From Aliarcobacter trophiarum LMG 25534 (GTDB lineage: Bacteria; Campylobacterota; Campylobacteria; Campylobacterales; Arcobacteraceae): a stretch of 64,000 nt of DNA. A program made the position numbers and the translations under genes. This document shows, in pieces, positions 54,933 through 63,405 of this stretch (within the stretch, counting starts at the first letter, position 1; each line of letters begins with the position of its first letter). Location of the stretch: contig NZ_CP031367.1 in assembly GCF_003355515.1 (NCBI RefSeq), forward strand, positions 1,054,001 through 1,118,000. Direction: 5' to 3'. Below the pieces are notes generated by a model, which saw only the letters and a program-made list of their open reading frames with translations, did no database searches and was not told where the DNA came from.

Positions 54933-56895
54933 TACAAGAATAAAACTATTTTTATTCCCAATTTTATTTGTTTTAATAGTATTTGGGTCAGGGATTGTAT
55001 ACAAATATTTTAGTAATATTGCTAATGAAAGAAACAATATTGCAATTATAACTGAGGAACTTGTTCAACAAAACTTAAAAGGAAGAATTTCTGTTTACCA
55101 ATTTTTAAGAAATTCTTCTGAAGATAGTAAACAAAATGTATTAAATCATTTTGAAGAGCTAAAAAAAGATAATCATAATTTGAAGATTATTTTATTTGAG
55201 GAAAAGAACAAAAATTTAAGTGATGAAATTTTAAACTTTTTGAACGAGTATATCTTAGAGTTTAACTCACTTTCAAAAGATAAAATTTATAATCTTGAAA
55301 ATGGAATAACGATAGAATCTGATGAGATAAAAAATAGAATTTCTAAAATGGTAAATATAGGTTTAGAATTAGAAGAAAAAATATTTGAGATAAATAAAGG
55401 AGCTATAGAATTACGGGATGAAGCATACATTACCTTAGATACCGACTTAATTCTTCTAGCAGTTGTAACTATAATAATATTCATCATAATATCAATATTA
55501 ATATCAAATTCCATAGTAAACTCAATAAATAGATTTAAAGATGGACTTTTAGGTTTTTTTGCATACTTAAATAGAGAGGAAAAAGATAGTGAGCTTTTAG
55601 ATGATAGTTCAAAAGATGAGTTTGGACAGATGTCAAAAGTTGTAAATGAGAATATTATAAAGACTAAAAAAGGTATAGAAGAGGATAGAAAATTAATTAG
55701 TGAAACTATAGAGGTTTTAGGAGAGTTTGAGCAAGGTGATTTATGTAAAAGATTAGATACAAAAGTAGAAAATCCAGCTTTAATGCAACTTTCAACAGTG
55801 ATAAATGGTATGGGGGATGTTTTAGAGAAAAATATTGAAAATATTTTAGATGTTCTTGAGAAATACTCTTCATATAACTATGTAGGTAGAGTTTCAACAA
55901 AAGGTTTAAAAGAGCAACTTTTAGGTTTGGCTAATGGAATAAATTCTTTAGGAGATTCTATTACTTCAATGCTTTGTGAAAATAAGGCAAATGGTTTAAC
56001 ACTAGAAGATAGTTCAAAAATTCTTCTATCAAATGTTGATAAATTAAACTTAAGTTCAAATGAAGCAGCAGCATCACTAGAAGAGACAGCAGCAGCATTA
56101 GAAGAGATAACTTCAAATATAAGAAATAATACAGAGAGTATTGCAAAGATGTCACATCTTTCAAATGGTGTTACAAAAGCAGTAAATGAAGGTCAAGCTA
56201 TGGCAAATCAGACAACAACTGCAATGGATGAGATAAATACACAAGTAAATCTTGTAAATGAGGCAATAGGAGTAATTGATAATATAGCATTTCAAACAAA
56301 TATTCTTTCACTAAATGCAGCAGTAGAAGCAGCAACAGCAGGGGAAGCAGGAAAAGGGTTTGCAGTTGTTGCACAAGAGGTAAGAAATCTAGCAACAAGA
56401 AGTGCAGAAGCTGCAAAAGAGATAAAAGAGATAGTAGAAAGAGCAACAGTAAAAGCTAATGAAGGAAAAACTATTGCTACAAATATGATAGATGGATATA
56501 AAAACTTAAATACAAATATCTCTTCAACAATGAATTTAATCTCTGATATAGAGAATGCTTCAAAAGAGCAACTATTAGGGATTGAACAGATAAATGATGC
56601 AGTAAATCAATTAGACCAACAAACTCAACAAAATGCTATGATAGCTAGTCAATCACATGATATTGCTCTAAGTACAGATGAGATAGCAAAACTAATAGTA
56701 GAAGATGCTAATCAAAAAGAGTTTGTAGGTAAGAGTGAGGTAAAAGCTAAAGAGATAGGATTAAAGAAAGAGGTAAAAGAGCATATAATAAACTCTACAG
56801 CTAAAAAGACAGTAAAAGCAAATCAAAATACAAACACTTCTAAAGTAAAAGAGATTAAAGATAACTCTAATAGTGATGAGTGGGAAAATTTTTAA
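54916..56895 (+). CDS. Methyl-accepting chemotaxis protein with helical periplasmic domain
   Basis: A 659-aa receptor: membrane helix near residues 9-29, a short periplasmic four-helix-bundle-like domain (about 30-178), second helix near 178-200, a HAMP-like region with the shared [14 protein letters not shown] segment, and a signalling domain, linker and EWENF tail identical in protein sequence to that of the receptor at 51044. The sensor differs entirely. AAGGAG (54903-54908) is seven bases before the ATG and lies inside the preceding small gene. Its 3' half arose by duplication or was homogenised by gene conversion. Confidence 0.9.
   Translation: MLKNFSTRIKLFLFPILFVLIVFGSGIVYKYFSNIANERNNIAIITEELVQQNLKGRISVYQFLRNSSEDSKQNVLNHFEELKKDNHNLKIILFEEKNKNLSDEILNFLNEYILEFNSLSKDKIYNLENGITIESDEIKNRISKMVNIGLELEEKIFEINKGAIELRDEAYITLDTDLILLAVVTIIIFIIISILISNSIVNSINRFKDGLLGFFAYLNREEKDSELLDDSSKDEFGQMSKVVNENIIKTKKGIEEDRKLISETIEVLGEFEQGDLCKRLDTKVENPALMQLSTVINGMGDVLEKNIENILDVLEKYSSYNYVGRVSTKGLKEQLLGLANGINSLGDSITSMLCENKANGLTLEDSSKILLSNVDKLNLSSNEAAASLEETAAALEEITSNIRNNTESIAKMSHLSNGVTKAVNEGQAMANQTTTAMDEINTQVNLVNEAIGVIDNIAFQTNILSLNAAVEAATAGEAGKGFAVVAQEVRNLATRSAEAAKEIKEIVERATVKANEGKTIATNMIDGYKNLNTNISSTMNLISDIENASKEQLLGIEQINDAVNQLDQQTQQNAMIASQSHDIALSTDEIAKLIVEDANQKEFVGKSEVKAKEIGLKKEVKEHIINSTAKKTVKANQNTNTSKVKEIKDNSNSDEWENF
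56039..56895 (+). repeat. 857-bp direct repeat, copy 2
   Basis: Same orientation as 52605-53461, offset 3,434 bp, with four silent differences (56139, 56193, 56352, 56541). Recombination between copies would remove exactly the GIY-YIG gene, the small gene and the second sensor domain while leaving the first receptor protein intact. Confidence 0.9.
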
Positions 56896-56908
56896 AAAAT
56901 CCTCTATT

Positions 56909-56951
56909 TCAAAGCTTAGTATATAGTTTTACTAAGCTTTGATACTTTTTT
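56909..56951 (+). terminator. Strong terminator after the second receptor gene
   Basis: A 13-bp perfect stem TCAAAGCTTAGTA / TACTAAGCTTTGA, 8-nt loop, followed by TACTTTTTT, 13 bases after the stop codon. Confidence 0.85.
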
Positions 56952-57005
56952 AGATAGACTACTTTTCCAAATTCAACAAGATTAACAAATCAAAAAAGAA
57001 AAAAT

Positions 57006-58604
57006 ATGAAATTAATATCAAAAGATGCTCCACTAGAACTCTCTATTTTAAAGATGAGGAAAATAATAGATGATTTAAATTTTAAAATAAAACTATCAAA
57101 AGAGAAAAATCCTGTAAAAAATAGTTTTTCAGTAAATTTAAGTTTTGAAGGTGCAAATAACTACATCTTTTCAAATGGAAAAGGTTCAATCTCTGACGCA
57201 TCTTTAGCTAGTGCTTATGGTGAATTTATAGAGAGATTGCAGACAAACCTATATTTTAATGATTTTTATCTACAAGATAGAAAATTTTTTTACGACCAAA
57301 AAGAGTTTGAAAAAAATAGTGACTTTTTAGATAAAGAGATAAAAAAATATTATACTTTAAAAGGTATTGAAAAAGATGATTTTTTAGATTTTAATTCAGA
57401 CCATTTTTCTAAAATTGTCTCAATTCCATTTATAAATCAAACTAATAAAAAAGAGATTTTTTTCCCTATAAATATACTATCAAATCTCTATGCAAGTAAT
57501 GGTTTATCAACAGGAAATACAAAAGAAGAAGCACAAGTTCAAGCCTTATGTGAGATTTTTGAACGATATGTAAAACTAAAAGTAATAAAAGAGGGTTTAG
57601 CCCTTCCACTATTTCCAAAAGAGGTTTTAAACTCTTTTACTAAGATAAATGAAGATATAAAAACTTTAGAGGAACATGGTTTCAAACTAAATATTTATGA
57701 TGCATCTTTAGGTGGAGTTTATCCAGTTACTGCAATATCTTTTATAAATCCAAAAAATAATACTCTTTTTTTATCTTTTGGAAGTCATCCTATTTTAGAA
57801 GTTTCAATCGAAAGAACATTAACAGAGCTTTTACAAGGAAGAGAGATAGATGAACGTAATAGCTTTGAAAAACCAACTTTTGATATGGAGGAGATCTCTT
57901 CAAGTTCAAATTTGGAGTCTCATTTTGTTGATTCAAATGCAAAAGTTGGCTTACAATTTTTAAGCTCTAAAAAATCATTTACTTATACTCCTTGGAAGTT
58001 TAATTTAGAAAAAAGTAGCAATCAACTTATCATTTTAAAAGAGATTTTAGAAAAAGAGGATAAAACAATTTATCTTAGAGAATATGACTATTTAGGCTTT
58101 TACTCTTGTCATATGATAGTTCCAAATTTTTCAGAAATTTATCCACTTGAAGATATGATTTATAACAACAAGAATCAAGGAAAACTAATCCGAGATTTTA
58201 TCTTAAATAAAGAAAACTATGAGTACGAAGAGATTTTAGAAGAGTTAAATAGCTTTGATGACTCTATAAATATGGGAGCATTTATTGGTGTTATTTTTAA
58301 AGAAGATTTCTCTTTAGGTGAGTTCAAAGCTGATCTCTTGATTAAATTAAAAGAGTATGAAGAGGCTATTTTTCACCTTGAATTATCAAATAAAAAATTT
58401 AAATATATCTTGGCACAAGTTTTAAGAGTTTATCAAGATAATTTGAGCCTTGAAGAGTTTAAAGAGCCTCTTTTTGATATTTTTGAAGAGAAAAATATCA
58501 AAAGAGCTATAGATATTATTGAAGAGAAAAGCTCTTTGATAAACTTAAAGTTTGCAGATGAATACCTAAATATTTTAGATATGTTTGACAAAAAAAACAG
58601 ATAG
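57006..58604 (+). CDS. ycaO: YcaO-domain protein (E. coli YcaO type)
   Basis: A 532-aa ATP-dependent cyclodehydratase-fold protein. The YcaO domain spans about residues 60-390 (SDASLASAYGEFIERLQ, KEEAQVQALCEIFERYVK, SIERTLTELLQGRE), followed by a helical C-terminal extension. The layout matches E. coli YcaO, linked to beta-methylthiolation of ribosomal protein S12, more than peptide-toxin cyclases; no precursor peptide is seen nearby. Its 3' end converges on the DapD-like gene through a shared terminator. Confidence 0.85.
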   Translation: MKLISKDAPLELSILKMRKIIDDLNFKIKLSKEKNPVKNSFSVNLSFEGANNYIFSNGKGSISDASLASAYGEFIERLQTNLYFNDFYLQDRKFFYDQKEFEKNSDFLDKEIKKYYTLKGIEKDDFLDFNSDHFSKIVSIPFINQTNKKEIFFPINILSNLYASNGLSTGNTKEEAQVQALCEIFERYVKLKVIKEGLALPLFPKEVLNSFTKINEDIKTLEEHGFKLNIYDASLGGVYPVTAISFINPKNNTLFLSFGSHPILEVSIERTLTELLQGREIDERNSFEKPTFDMEEISSSSNLESHFVDSNAKVGLQFLSSKKSFTYTPWKFNLEKSSNQLIILKEILEKEDKTIYLREYDYLGFYSCHMIVPNFSEIYPLEDMIYNNKNQGKLIRDFILNKENYEYEEILEELNSFDDSINMGAFIGVIFKEDFSLGEFKADLLIKLKEYEEAIFHLELSNKKFKYILAQVLRVYQDNLSLEEFKEPLFDIFEEKNIKRAIDIIEEKSSLINLKFADEYLNILDMFDKKNR

Positions 58605-58623
58605 CAAAATAATCTTGCTATCT
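58599..58623. terminator. Bidirectional terminator between convergent genes
   Basis: AGATAGCAA / TTGCTATCT (9 bp, 7-nt loop), followed by ATTTTAG on plus and GTTTTTTTTG on minus. It overlaps both stop codons. Confidence 0.75.
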
Positions 58624-59314
58624 ATTTTAGTAAACTTGCTTTACAAGAAGTTTCATCATTTGCTGGAATAATATGTCTTAAAAATCTCGAATATTTTCCT
58701 ACATAATCAACCTTTGGATATTTTGCTCCAACTTTTAATAAAATCTCATTTTGTCTTAACCAATCAAGCTCTACAGGAACAGCATCTATCCAAGCACAAT
58801 TTGTAAGTAAATCCTCTATCCCATCAAGATTTGTTTCATCAACTTTTTTACTATATTTTGCATACAATTTCAAATATGTAGCTTCAACACTTTGTGGTTT
58901 TTCATCTTTAAAGATAAATACAACTCTAAAATCATCACCACTTAAACCACTATCTAGTGGTAGTGTTGCCAAAGTAGAAATTACTTGAAGATTCTTATGA
59001 AGCTCTTTTTCCTCATAAAATGGTTTAAAAGCTTCTACACAATATCCCAAAAATCCATCTTTTAGCTTAAATACAGCTTCACTTTTTGTACAATCAACAT
59101 TCTCACCACTTTGTTTTAAAGCTGCTAAAAATATTGCTGCACTTTTATCATTCTCATTCCAATTTACAACTGGATATGTAGCTTCTAAAACCAAGTTAGG
59201 ATTTAAAACTCCTCTACTAACTCTTGCAATTCCAAATCCTAAAGGTTGTTTATACCAACTCTCTTTAATAATACTCTCTACAAGAGCTTTAAAATCATCT
59301 TTTGTATTTATCAT
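58622..59314 (-). CDS. DapD N-terminal-like protein lacking the catalytic domain
   Basis: A 230-aa protein that resembles only the N-terminal and middle domains of tetrahydrodipicolinate N-succinyltransferase of the Campylobacterota type (ATYPVVNWNENDKSAAIFLAAL, FRVVFIFKDEKPQSVEATYLK, PVELDWLRQNEILLKVGAKY, KYSRFLRHIIPAN). DapD is about 390-400 aa here and continues into a left-handed beta-helix that holds the active site; this protein stops just before it, and no such sequence follows. It may be a regulatory paralogue or a stable remnant. ATG 59314 has AAGGAAG; an upstream ATG at 59347 is less likely. Confidence 0.75.
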   Translation of the reverse strand: MINTKDDFKALVESIIKESWYKQPLGFGIARVSRGVLNPNLVLEATYPVVNWNENDKSAAIFLAALKQSGENVDCTKSEAVFKLKDGFLGYCVEAFKPFYEEKELHKNLQVISTLATLPLDSGLSGDDFRVVFIFKDEKPQSVEATYLKLYAKYSKKVDETNLDGIEDLLTNCAWIDAVPVELDWLRQNEILLKVGAKYPKVDYVGKYSRFLRHIIPANDETSCKASLLK

Positions 59315-59350
59315 TTTCTCTTCCTTTTTAATTTTGATTTTACTCAATTT

Positions 59351-61198
59351 TTAATAAATTGTATCCATATCTATTGAAATATTAGTTGATTTTAAGTGAT
59401 GCAAAGCTTTTAAAAGAGGCTTTACCTCTTTTGAACGAATAAGAATTTCATATCTATATTTATTTGCAATTTTAAAAATTGCACACTCACCAAAGCCTAC
59501 AATCTCTATATCTTTACTATTTTTTAGCTCTTTTACAACTAAACTTAACTCATCTTTTACTTTTAAGCCATTTGTTGAAGACAAAACAACACGTGCAAGT
59601 TTTACAAAAGGTGGATATAACTCTTTTCTAAACTCTAACTCACTATTTAAAAACTCTTTATAACTACCATCTTCAAGATAATATTTAAAAAACTCTTCAT
59701 TTTTTGTCTCAATTACAACCTCTCCAAAACCGTTTCTTCCACTTCTTCCAGCAATTTGTAAAAGTAAACTCAAAGCATTTTCTCTTGCTTTATATGAGTT
59801 CATATTTAGTAAACTATCCATTCCCAAAACAACTGCAAGTTTTACATTGTGATAGTCATGCCCTTTTGAAAGCATTTGAGTACCAACTAAAACATCTATT
59901 TTATTTTCATTAAACTCTTCAAGTATATTTTTAAGAGATTTTTCACTCTTTACACTATCTTTATCAAATCTTTTTATAACACTAGATGGAAACTTCTCTT
60001 TTAAAATCTCCTCTATTTGTGCAGTTCCAACTCTATGATTTCTTACTATTCCAGTTTTACAAGAGGGACAAAAATCTGGAATTTTTTGTGCAAATCCGCA
60101 ATAGTGACATTTTAAGGCCAAATCATTTTTATGTAAACTCATAGAGACACTACAAAATGGACACTCAACACTTTTTCCACAATCAAAACATATTTGATGC
60201 TTAAAATTTGCTCTTGTAGGTAAAAATACTATTGTCTGATTTTTATTTTCAATACTTTTTTGTATCAGCTGTATAGTTTTTTCTGAAATATTTTGACTAC
60301 TATTTTCAAAGATATAGCTCTTTTTAGTCTCATAAAAGGTCTTGTCAAGTTCAAAATATGGAATTTTATAAAAACTATTTAAAGATGGTGTTGCACTTCC
60401 CAAAATAAGTCTTAAGTCAAACTTTTTTGCTATAAAGATTGCTAAATCTTTTGCATTGTATCGTGGAGTTGTATCACTTTTATATGAGCTATCATGCTCT
60501 TCATCTACAATAATCAAACCCAAATCTCTATATGGCAAGAAAAGAGCTGACCTAGCTCCTGCTATTAATTTTATCTCTCCATTTTGAAGCTTTTCTAAAA
60601 TCTCTTTTTTTCTCTTTGCTGTTACTTTTGAGTGCCAAATTGCAACATTTGTAGAAAAAACTTCCTTTAGTCTTTTTTCCATTTGAGGAGTAAGAGATAT
60701 TTCTGGCATTAAAAAAACTGCTTGTTTGCCTTGTTTTAAAATCTCTTTTACTGTTTTTATATATATTTCAGTCTTTCCAGCACCAGTTTTTGCAAAAAGT
60801 AAAGCTTGTTTTTTACTATCTAAAAAACTTTTTGCCTCTTCTTGAAAAGATGATAAGTTTATCTCTTTGTTATACTCAATCTCTAAATTTTTATAAGAGA
60901 TATTTTTATCAAAAGCTTGAAATAGACTCAAAGCAAATCCCATAGAACAAATATAATATTTACTTACAAAATCAGCAATTTCTAGCATAAAGCTACTATA
61001 AAATTCATCTTTTATAGATAAAATTGTACTACACTTAAAATCTGGTTTATCAACTTTTTTTAAAACAACTGCTAAATTATAACTCTTTCTATTTGCTAAA
61101 AGAACTTCAACCAAAGAGCCATTTTCAATAATCTCTTCACTTTGATAAGTTAAGTTTTGTAAAGGGGATTTTAAAATAGCAACTTCGTAATAATTCAC
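59351..61198 (-). CDS. priA: Primosomal replication helicase PriA
   Basis: A 615-aa superfamily 2 helicase restarting stalled forks. An N-terminal 3'-DNA-binding domain is followed by Walker A FAKTGAGKTE, DEEHD box, GSATPSL, the zinc-binding cysteine set (CFDCGKSVECPFC, CHYCGF, CPSC) and motifs V/VI VGTQMLSKGHDY, QIAGRSGRNG. It is shorter than E. coli PriA (about 730), as usual for this phylum. Its ATG overlaps the upstream pilin-like gene by four bases. Confidence 0.94.
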   Translation of the reverse strand: MNYYEVAILKSPLQNLTYQSEEIIENGSLVEVLLANRKSYNLAVVLKKVDKPDFKCSTILSIKDEFYSSFMLEIADFVSKYYICSMGFALSLFQAFDKNISYKNLEIEYNKEINLSSFQEEAKSFLDSKKQALLFAKTGAGKTEIYIKTVKEILKQGKQAVFLMPEISLTPQMEKRLKEVFSTNVAIWHSKVTAKRKKEILEKLQNGEIKLIAGARSALFLPYRDLGLIIVDEEHDSSYKSDTTPRYNAKDLAIFIAKKFDLRLILGSATPSLNSFYKIPYFELDKTFYETKKSYIFENSSQNISEKTIQLIQKSIENKNQTIVFLPTRANFKHQICFDCGKSVECPFCSVSMSLHKNDLALKCHYCGFAQKIPDFCPSCKTGIVRNHRVGTAQIEEILKEKFPSSVIKRFDKDSVKSEKSLKNILEEFNENKIDVLVGTQMLSKGHDYHNVKLAVVLGMDSLLNMNSYKARENALSLLLQIAGRSGRNGFGEVVIETKNEEFFKYYLEDGSYKEFLNSELEFRKELYPPFVKLARVVLSSTNGLKVKDELSLVVKELKNSKDIEIVGFGECAIFKIANKYRYEILIRSKEVKPLLKALHHLKSTNISIDMDTIY

Positions 61199-61659
61199 AA
61201 CAAATCCTCACATAAATCTTTACTATTCAAGCATAAAAACTCACCATTTTCTAGTGCAAACTCATATTTTATTTTTCCTGTAAAAAAGACATATCTATTA
61301 TTTGATATTTTTGCCCAATATCCATTTTTAGAGATATTTGTTGAAGTTGATATAGATGGAAAATCAAAAATATATTCAAATAGTTTCTCATTTTCAACAT
61401 CTATTTGTGCACTATCTAAGCTTTTTATGTATTCGAAGTTTTGAGCCAATACTCTTTTTGCTCTATCTTTTTGTATTCCATTTTTTATAAGAGCTATATC
61501 TGATTTTAATTTAGTTAAATTACTATTTTCCAAAAAAGAATTAAATTTTGGAATAAAAAAAGACAAAATAGTAGCAAGAACTACTATAAAAATCACTATT
61601 TCAAGGGTAGAAAATGCTTTTTTTCTAAAACCCAGCGATTTTATTTGCAATATCCTCAA
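61195..61659 (-). CDS. Type IV pilin/pseudopilin-like protein
   Basis: A 154-aa protein with a prepilin-type N-terminus: basic leader ending KKA, then FSTLEIVIFIVVLATILSFF with Glu at position +5 of the mature helix. The residue before the cleavage point is Ala rather than the usual Gly. The C-terminal part is small and has a Cys pair (FLCLNSKDLCEDLL) likely to form a disulfide. It may be a minor pilin or pseudopilin; no other secretion genes are adjacent. The start overlaps the upstream small gene by 35 bases and is not certain. Confidence 0.7.
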   Translation of the reverse strand: MRILQIKSLGFRKKAFSTLEIVIFIVVLATILSFFIPKFNSFLENSNLTKLKSDIALIKNGIQKDRAKRVLAQNFEYIKSLDSAQIDVENEKLFEYIFDFPSISTSTNISKNGYWAKISNNRYVFFTGKIKYEFALENGEFLCLNSKDLCEDLL

Positions 61660-61834
61660 CCTCTTTTCTAAAAGTCCTATACTCTTGATTTAGCTTCAAA
61701 TATGCCAAAAGAAGTGATTTTGTTTCATTGTTTTTGTCAAGATCTAAATACTTACAAAGCTCTTTTTCAAGCTCTTCATCAACAGAAATTGTATAAGCTT
61801 TGTTATTTATATGAAATGTTAAATCTTTAATCAT
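61625..61834 (-). CDS. Small conserved-looking protein of unknown function
   Basis: A 69-aa soluble protein: a short beta-rich start (LTFHINNKAYTISVDEEL) followed by charged helices (KYLDLDKNNETKSLLLAYLK). No domain recognised. It overlaps the coiled-coil gene by four bases (ATGA) and the pilin-like gene by 35, so it belongs to the same priA operon. Confidence 0.6.
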   Translation of the reverse strand: MIKDLTFHINNKAYTISVDEELEKELCKYLDLDKNNETKSLLLAYLKLNQEYRTFRKEVEDIANKIAGF

Positions 61835-62028
61835 TTTGTATTTGCCTTTACCAAAGTTAATGTACTATCGATTTTTAAAATCATATCTTGATTGTTTCTT
61901 TCAAGTTTATCATTTTCATCTATTAGTTCACTTATTTTTTGTTCAAGTGCTATTTTCTCTAATTTGATTTTTGCATGTTCTTCTAATAAATTATCAATTC
62001 TCTCATTTAAAAGCTTAATAATTTGCAT
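61831..62028 (-). CDS. Small coiled-coil protein
   Basis: A 65-aa protein that is one continuous heptad-rich helix (LLNERIDNLLEEHAKIKLEK, LIDENDKLERNNQDMI). Its size and pattern recall cell-division coiled coils such as ZapB, but this cannot be claimed. A GTG at 62040 is an alternative start. It follows the TerB-like gene and overlaps the next gene by four bases. Confidence 0.6.
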   Translation of the reverse strand: MQIIKLLNERIDNLLEEHAKIKLEKIALEQKISELIDENDKLERNNQDMILKIDSTLTLVKANTK

Positions 62029-62042
62029 ACTTTTACCCACAA

Positions 62043-62465
62043 TTAAGATATCAACTCTTCGTAATTATCGTTCATATAAACTTTTGCAATTTCGTAAAGT
62101 TTTGCAACACTCTTTCCCCAAGATGAAAAATCATCTAAATCTTTACTCCCTATTCCAAAAATTTGAGAGATTTTTTCTACTAAAATCTGCTCTTTTATAT
62201 TAAAAATATTATCAATATGAACTAAAATCATAAGCTCTAAAAGAACAATTTTTTTACTTCTTTGGCTTTTGAAGTTATTCAAAGTTGCTTCTAAATTAAA
62301 ATTTTCTATATCAAAATTATCTATATTTTCAATTCCCATTTCATCACAATATTCTAAAATAAACTCTTCTTCTTCATTTCCAAAATTACTATCAACTCTT
62401 GCTAAATAGTGTGCTAGTTGTAAAAAAGCAAATTTTTCTCGCGCTTCTAGTTTCATCAATAACAT
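62043..62465 (-). CDS. TerB-like helical protein
   Basis: A 140-aa all-helical cytosolic protein. The N-terminal pattern FAFLQLAHYLARVDSNFGNEEEEFI (acidic loop after a helix, then E-rich helix) resembles the TerB/DjlA-type metal-binding fold. Function unknown. AGGAA lies eight bases before ATG 62465. It heads the run of small genes leading into priA. Confidence 0.6.
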   Translation of the reverse strand: MLLMKLEAREKFAFLQLAHYLARVDSNFGNEEEEFILEYCDEMGIENIDNFDIENFNLEATLNNFKSQRSKKIVLLELMILVHIDNIFNIKEQILVEKISQIFGIGSKDLDDFSSWGKSVAKLYEIAKVYMNDNYEELIS

Positions 62466-62548
62466 ATTTTATATTCCTATTTATATTTTGTAATTAGTTG
62501 TATATTATAGTATATTTCTTTTAAGTTACAACTAAATTAATATTTAAA

Positions 62549-63391
62549 CTATTTTAAACCTCTACCCAAAAACTCTGAAGCTTCTGTGATTATCATAAAA
62601 GCATCTGGGTCATATTTAGTTATTAAATTTTTTAATAAATCTATCTTTCCAGCATCAACTGCAACATATATAACAGTTTTATTTTGCCCTTGATGTAGCC
62701 CAACTCCTGTTAAAATTGTACCGTGCTCTTCTATTCTCTCTCTTATTTGCTCTTTTAAGACTTCAACATTAGTTGATATTATATTTACTATTTTTTTAGA
62801 TGGTCGTCCTGTAAGAATAATATCTAGCACTCTAATTCCTATATAAACACTAATCATACTATATAGTGATTTTTCTATATCATTATAAACAAAAACAGAA
62901 GCAAACATAATAGCTGCATCTATTACCAACAAAACCTCTGCTGCTTTATATTTTGTCTTTTTTGCAACTATTTCTCCAACAACTGATGTACTTCCTGTAG
63001 AAGATCTTCCTTTTATAACTAATCCTACACCTAAGCCTATAAAAATCCCACCAAAAATTGCAGCTAGTAAAATATCGTTTGTCAAGGCACTTACTTTTAA
63101 AACTTCTTTTAAAATATCTGTAAAAGTTGATAAAAGAACAACTACAATAAATGTTTTAAATAAGTAGTGTTTCCCAAAATATATATAAGATAATATTAAA
63201 AATGGAACACTAACCATTGCCATAAAAATACCCAAAGTAACTTGTGGGAAAAGTGCATGTAAAAGCAAAGAAATTCCCACTCCACCACCTGTAATAATCT
63301 GATTTGGAGATAAAAAACATACCGTACCAAATGCCATTGATAATGAACCTAATACTATAAATATATAGTGTTCTAAATTAATTTTTTTCAT
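62549..63391 (-). CDS. YitT family membrane protein (DUF161/DUF2179)
   Basis: A 280-aa protein with five to six N-terminal membrane helices (SLSMAFGTVCFLSPNQIITGG; FIGLGVGLVIKGRSSTGSTS) and a C-terminal cytosolic DUF2179 domain (HGTILTGVGLHQGQNKTVIYV; DPDAFMIITEASEFLGRG). The family is widespread and poorly understood. ATG 63391 has AGGAT upstream; earlier in-frame starts lie in the flavoprotein gene. It follows that gene by 14 bases. Confidence 0.86.
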   Translation of the reverse strand: MKKINLEHYIFIVLGSLSMAFGTVCFLSPNQIITGGGVGISLLLHALFPQVTLGIFMAMVSVPFLILSYIYFGKHYLFKTFIVVVLLSTFTDILKEVLKVSALTNDILLAAIFGGIFIGLGVGLVIKGRSSTGSTSVVGEIVAKKTKYKAAEVLLVIDAAIMFASVFVYNDIEKSLYSMISVYIGIRVLDIILTGRPSKKIVNIISTNVEVLKEQIRERIEEHGTILTGVGLHQGQNKTVIYVAVDAGKIDLLKNLITKYDPDAFMIITEASEFLGRGLK

Positions 63392-63405
63392 ATTTATCCT
63401 ATATT

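Noticed and set aside
53523-56895. The nuclease and receptor segment as a classical transposon or prophage.
   Set aside because: No transposase, integrase, terminal inverted repeats or short target-site duplication was seen; the only boundaries are receptor gene repeats.
57006-58604. YcaO gene as part of a thiazole/oxazole-modified peptide cluster.
   Set aside because: No precursor peptide, dehydrogenase or partner gene nearby; the architecture fits the stand-alone E. coli YcaO type.
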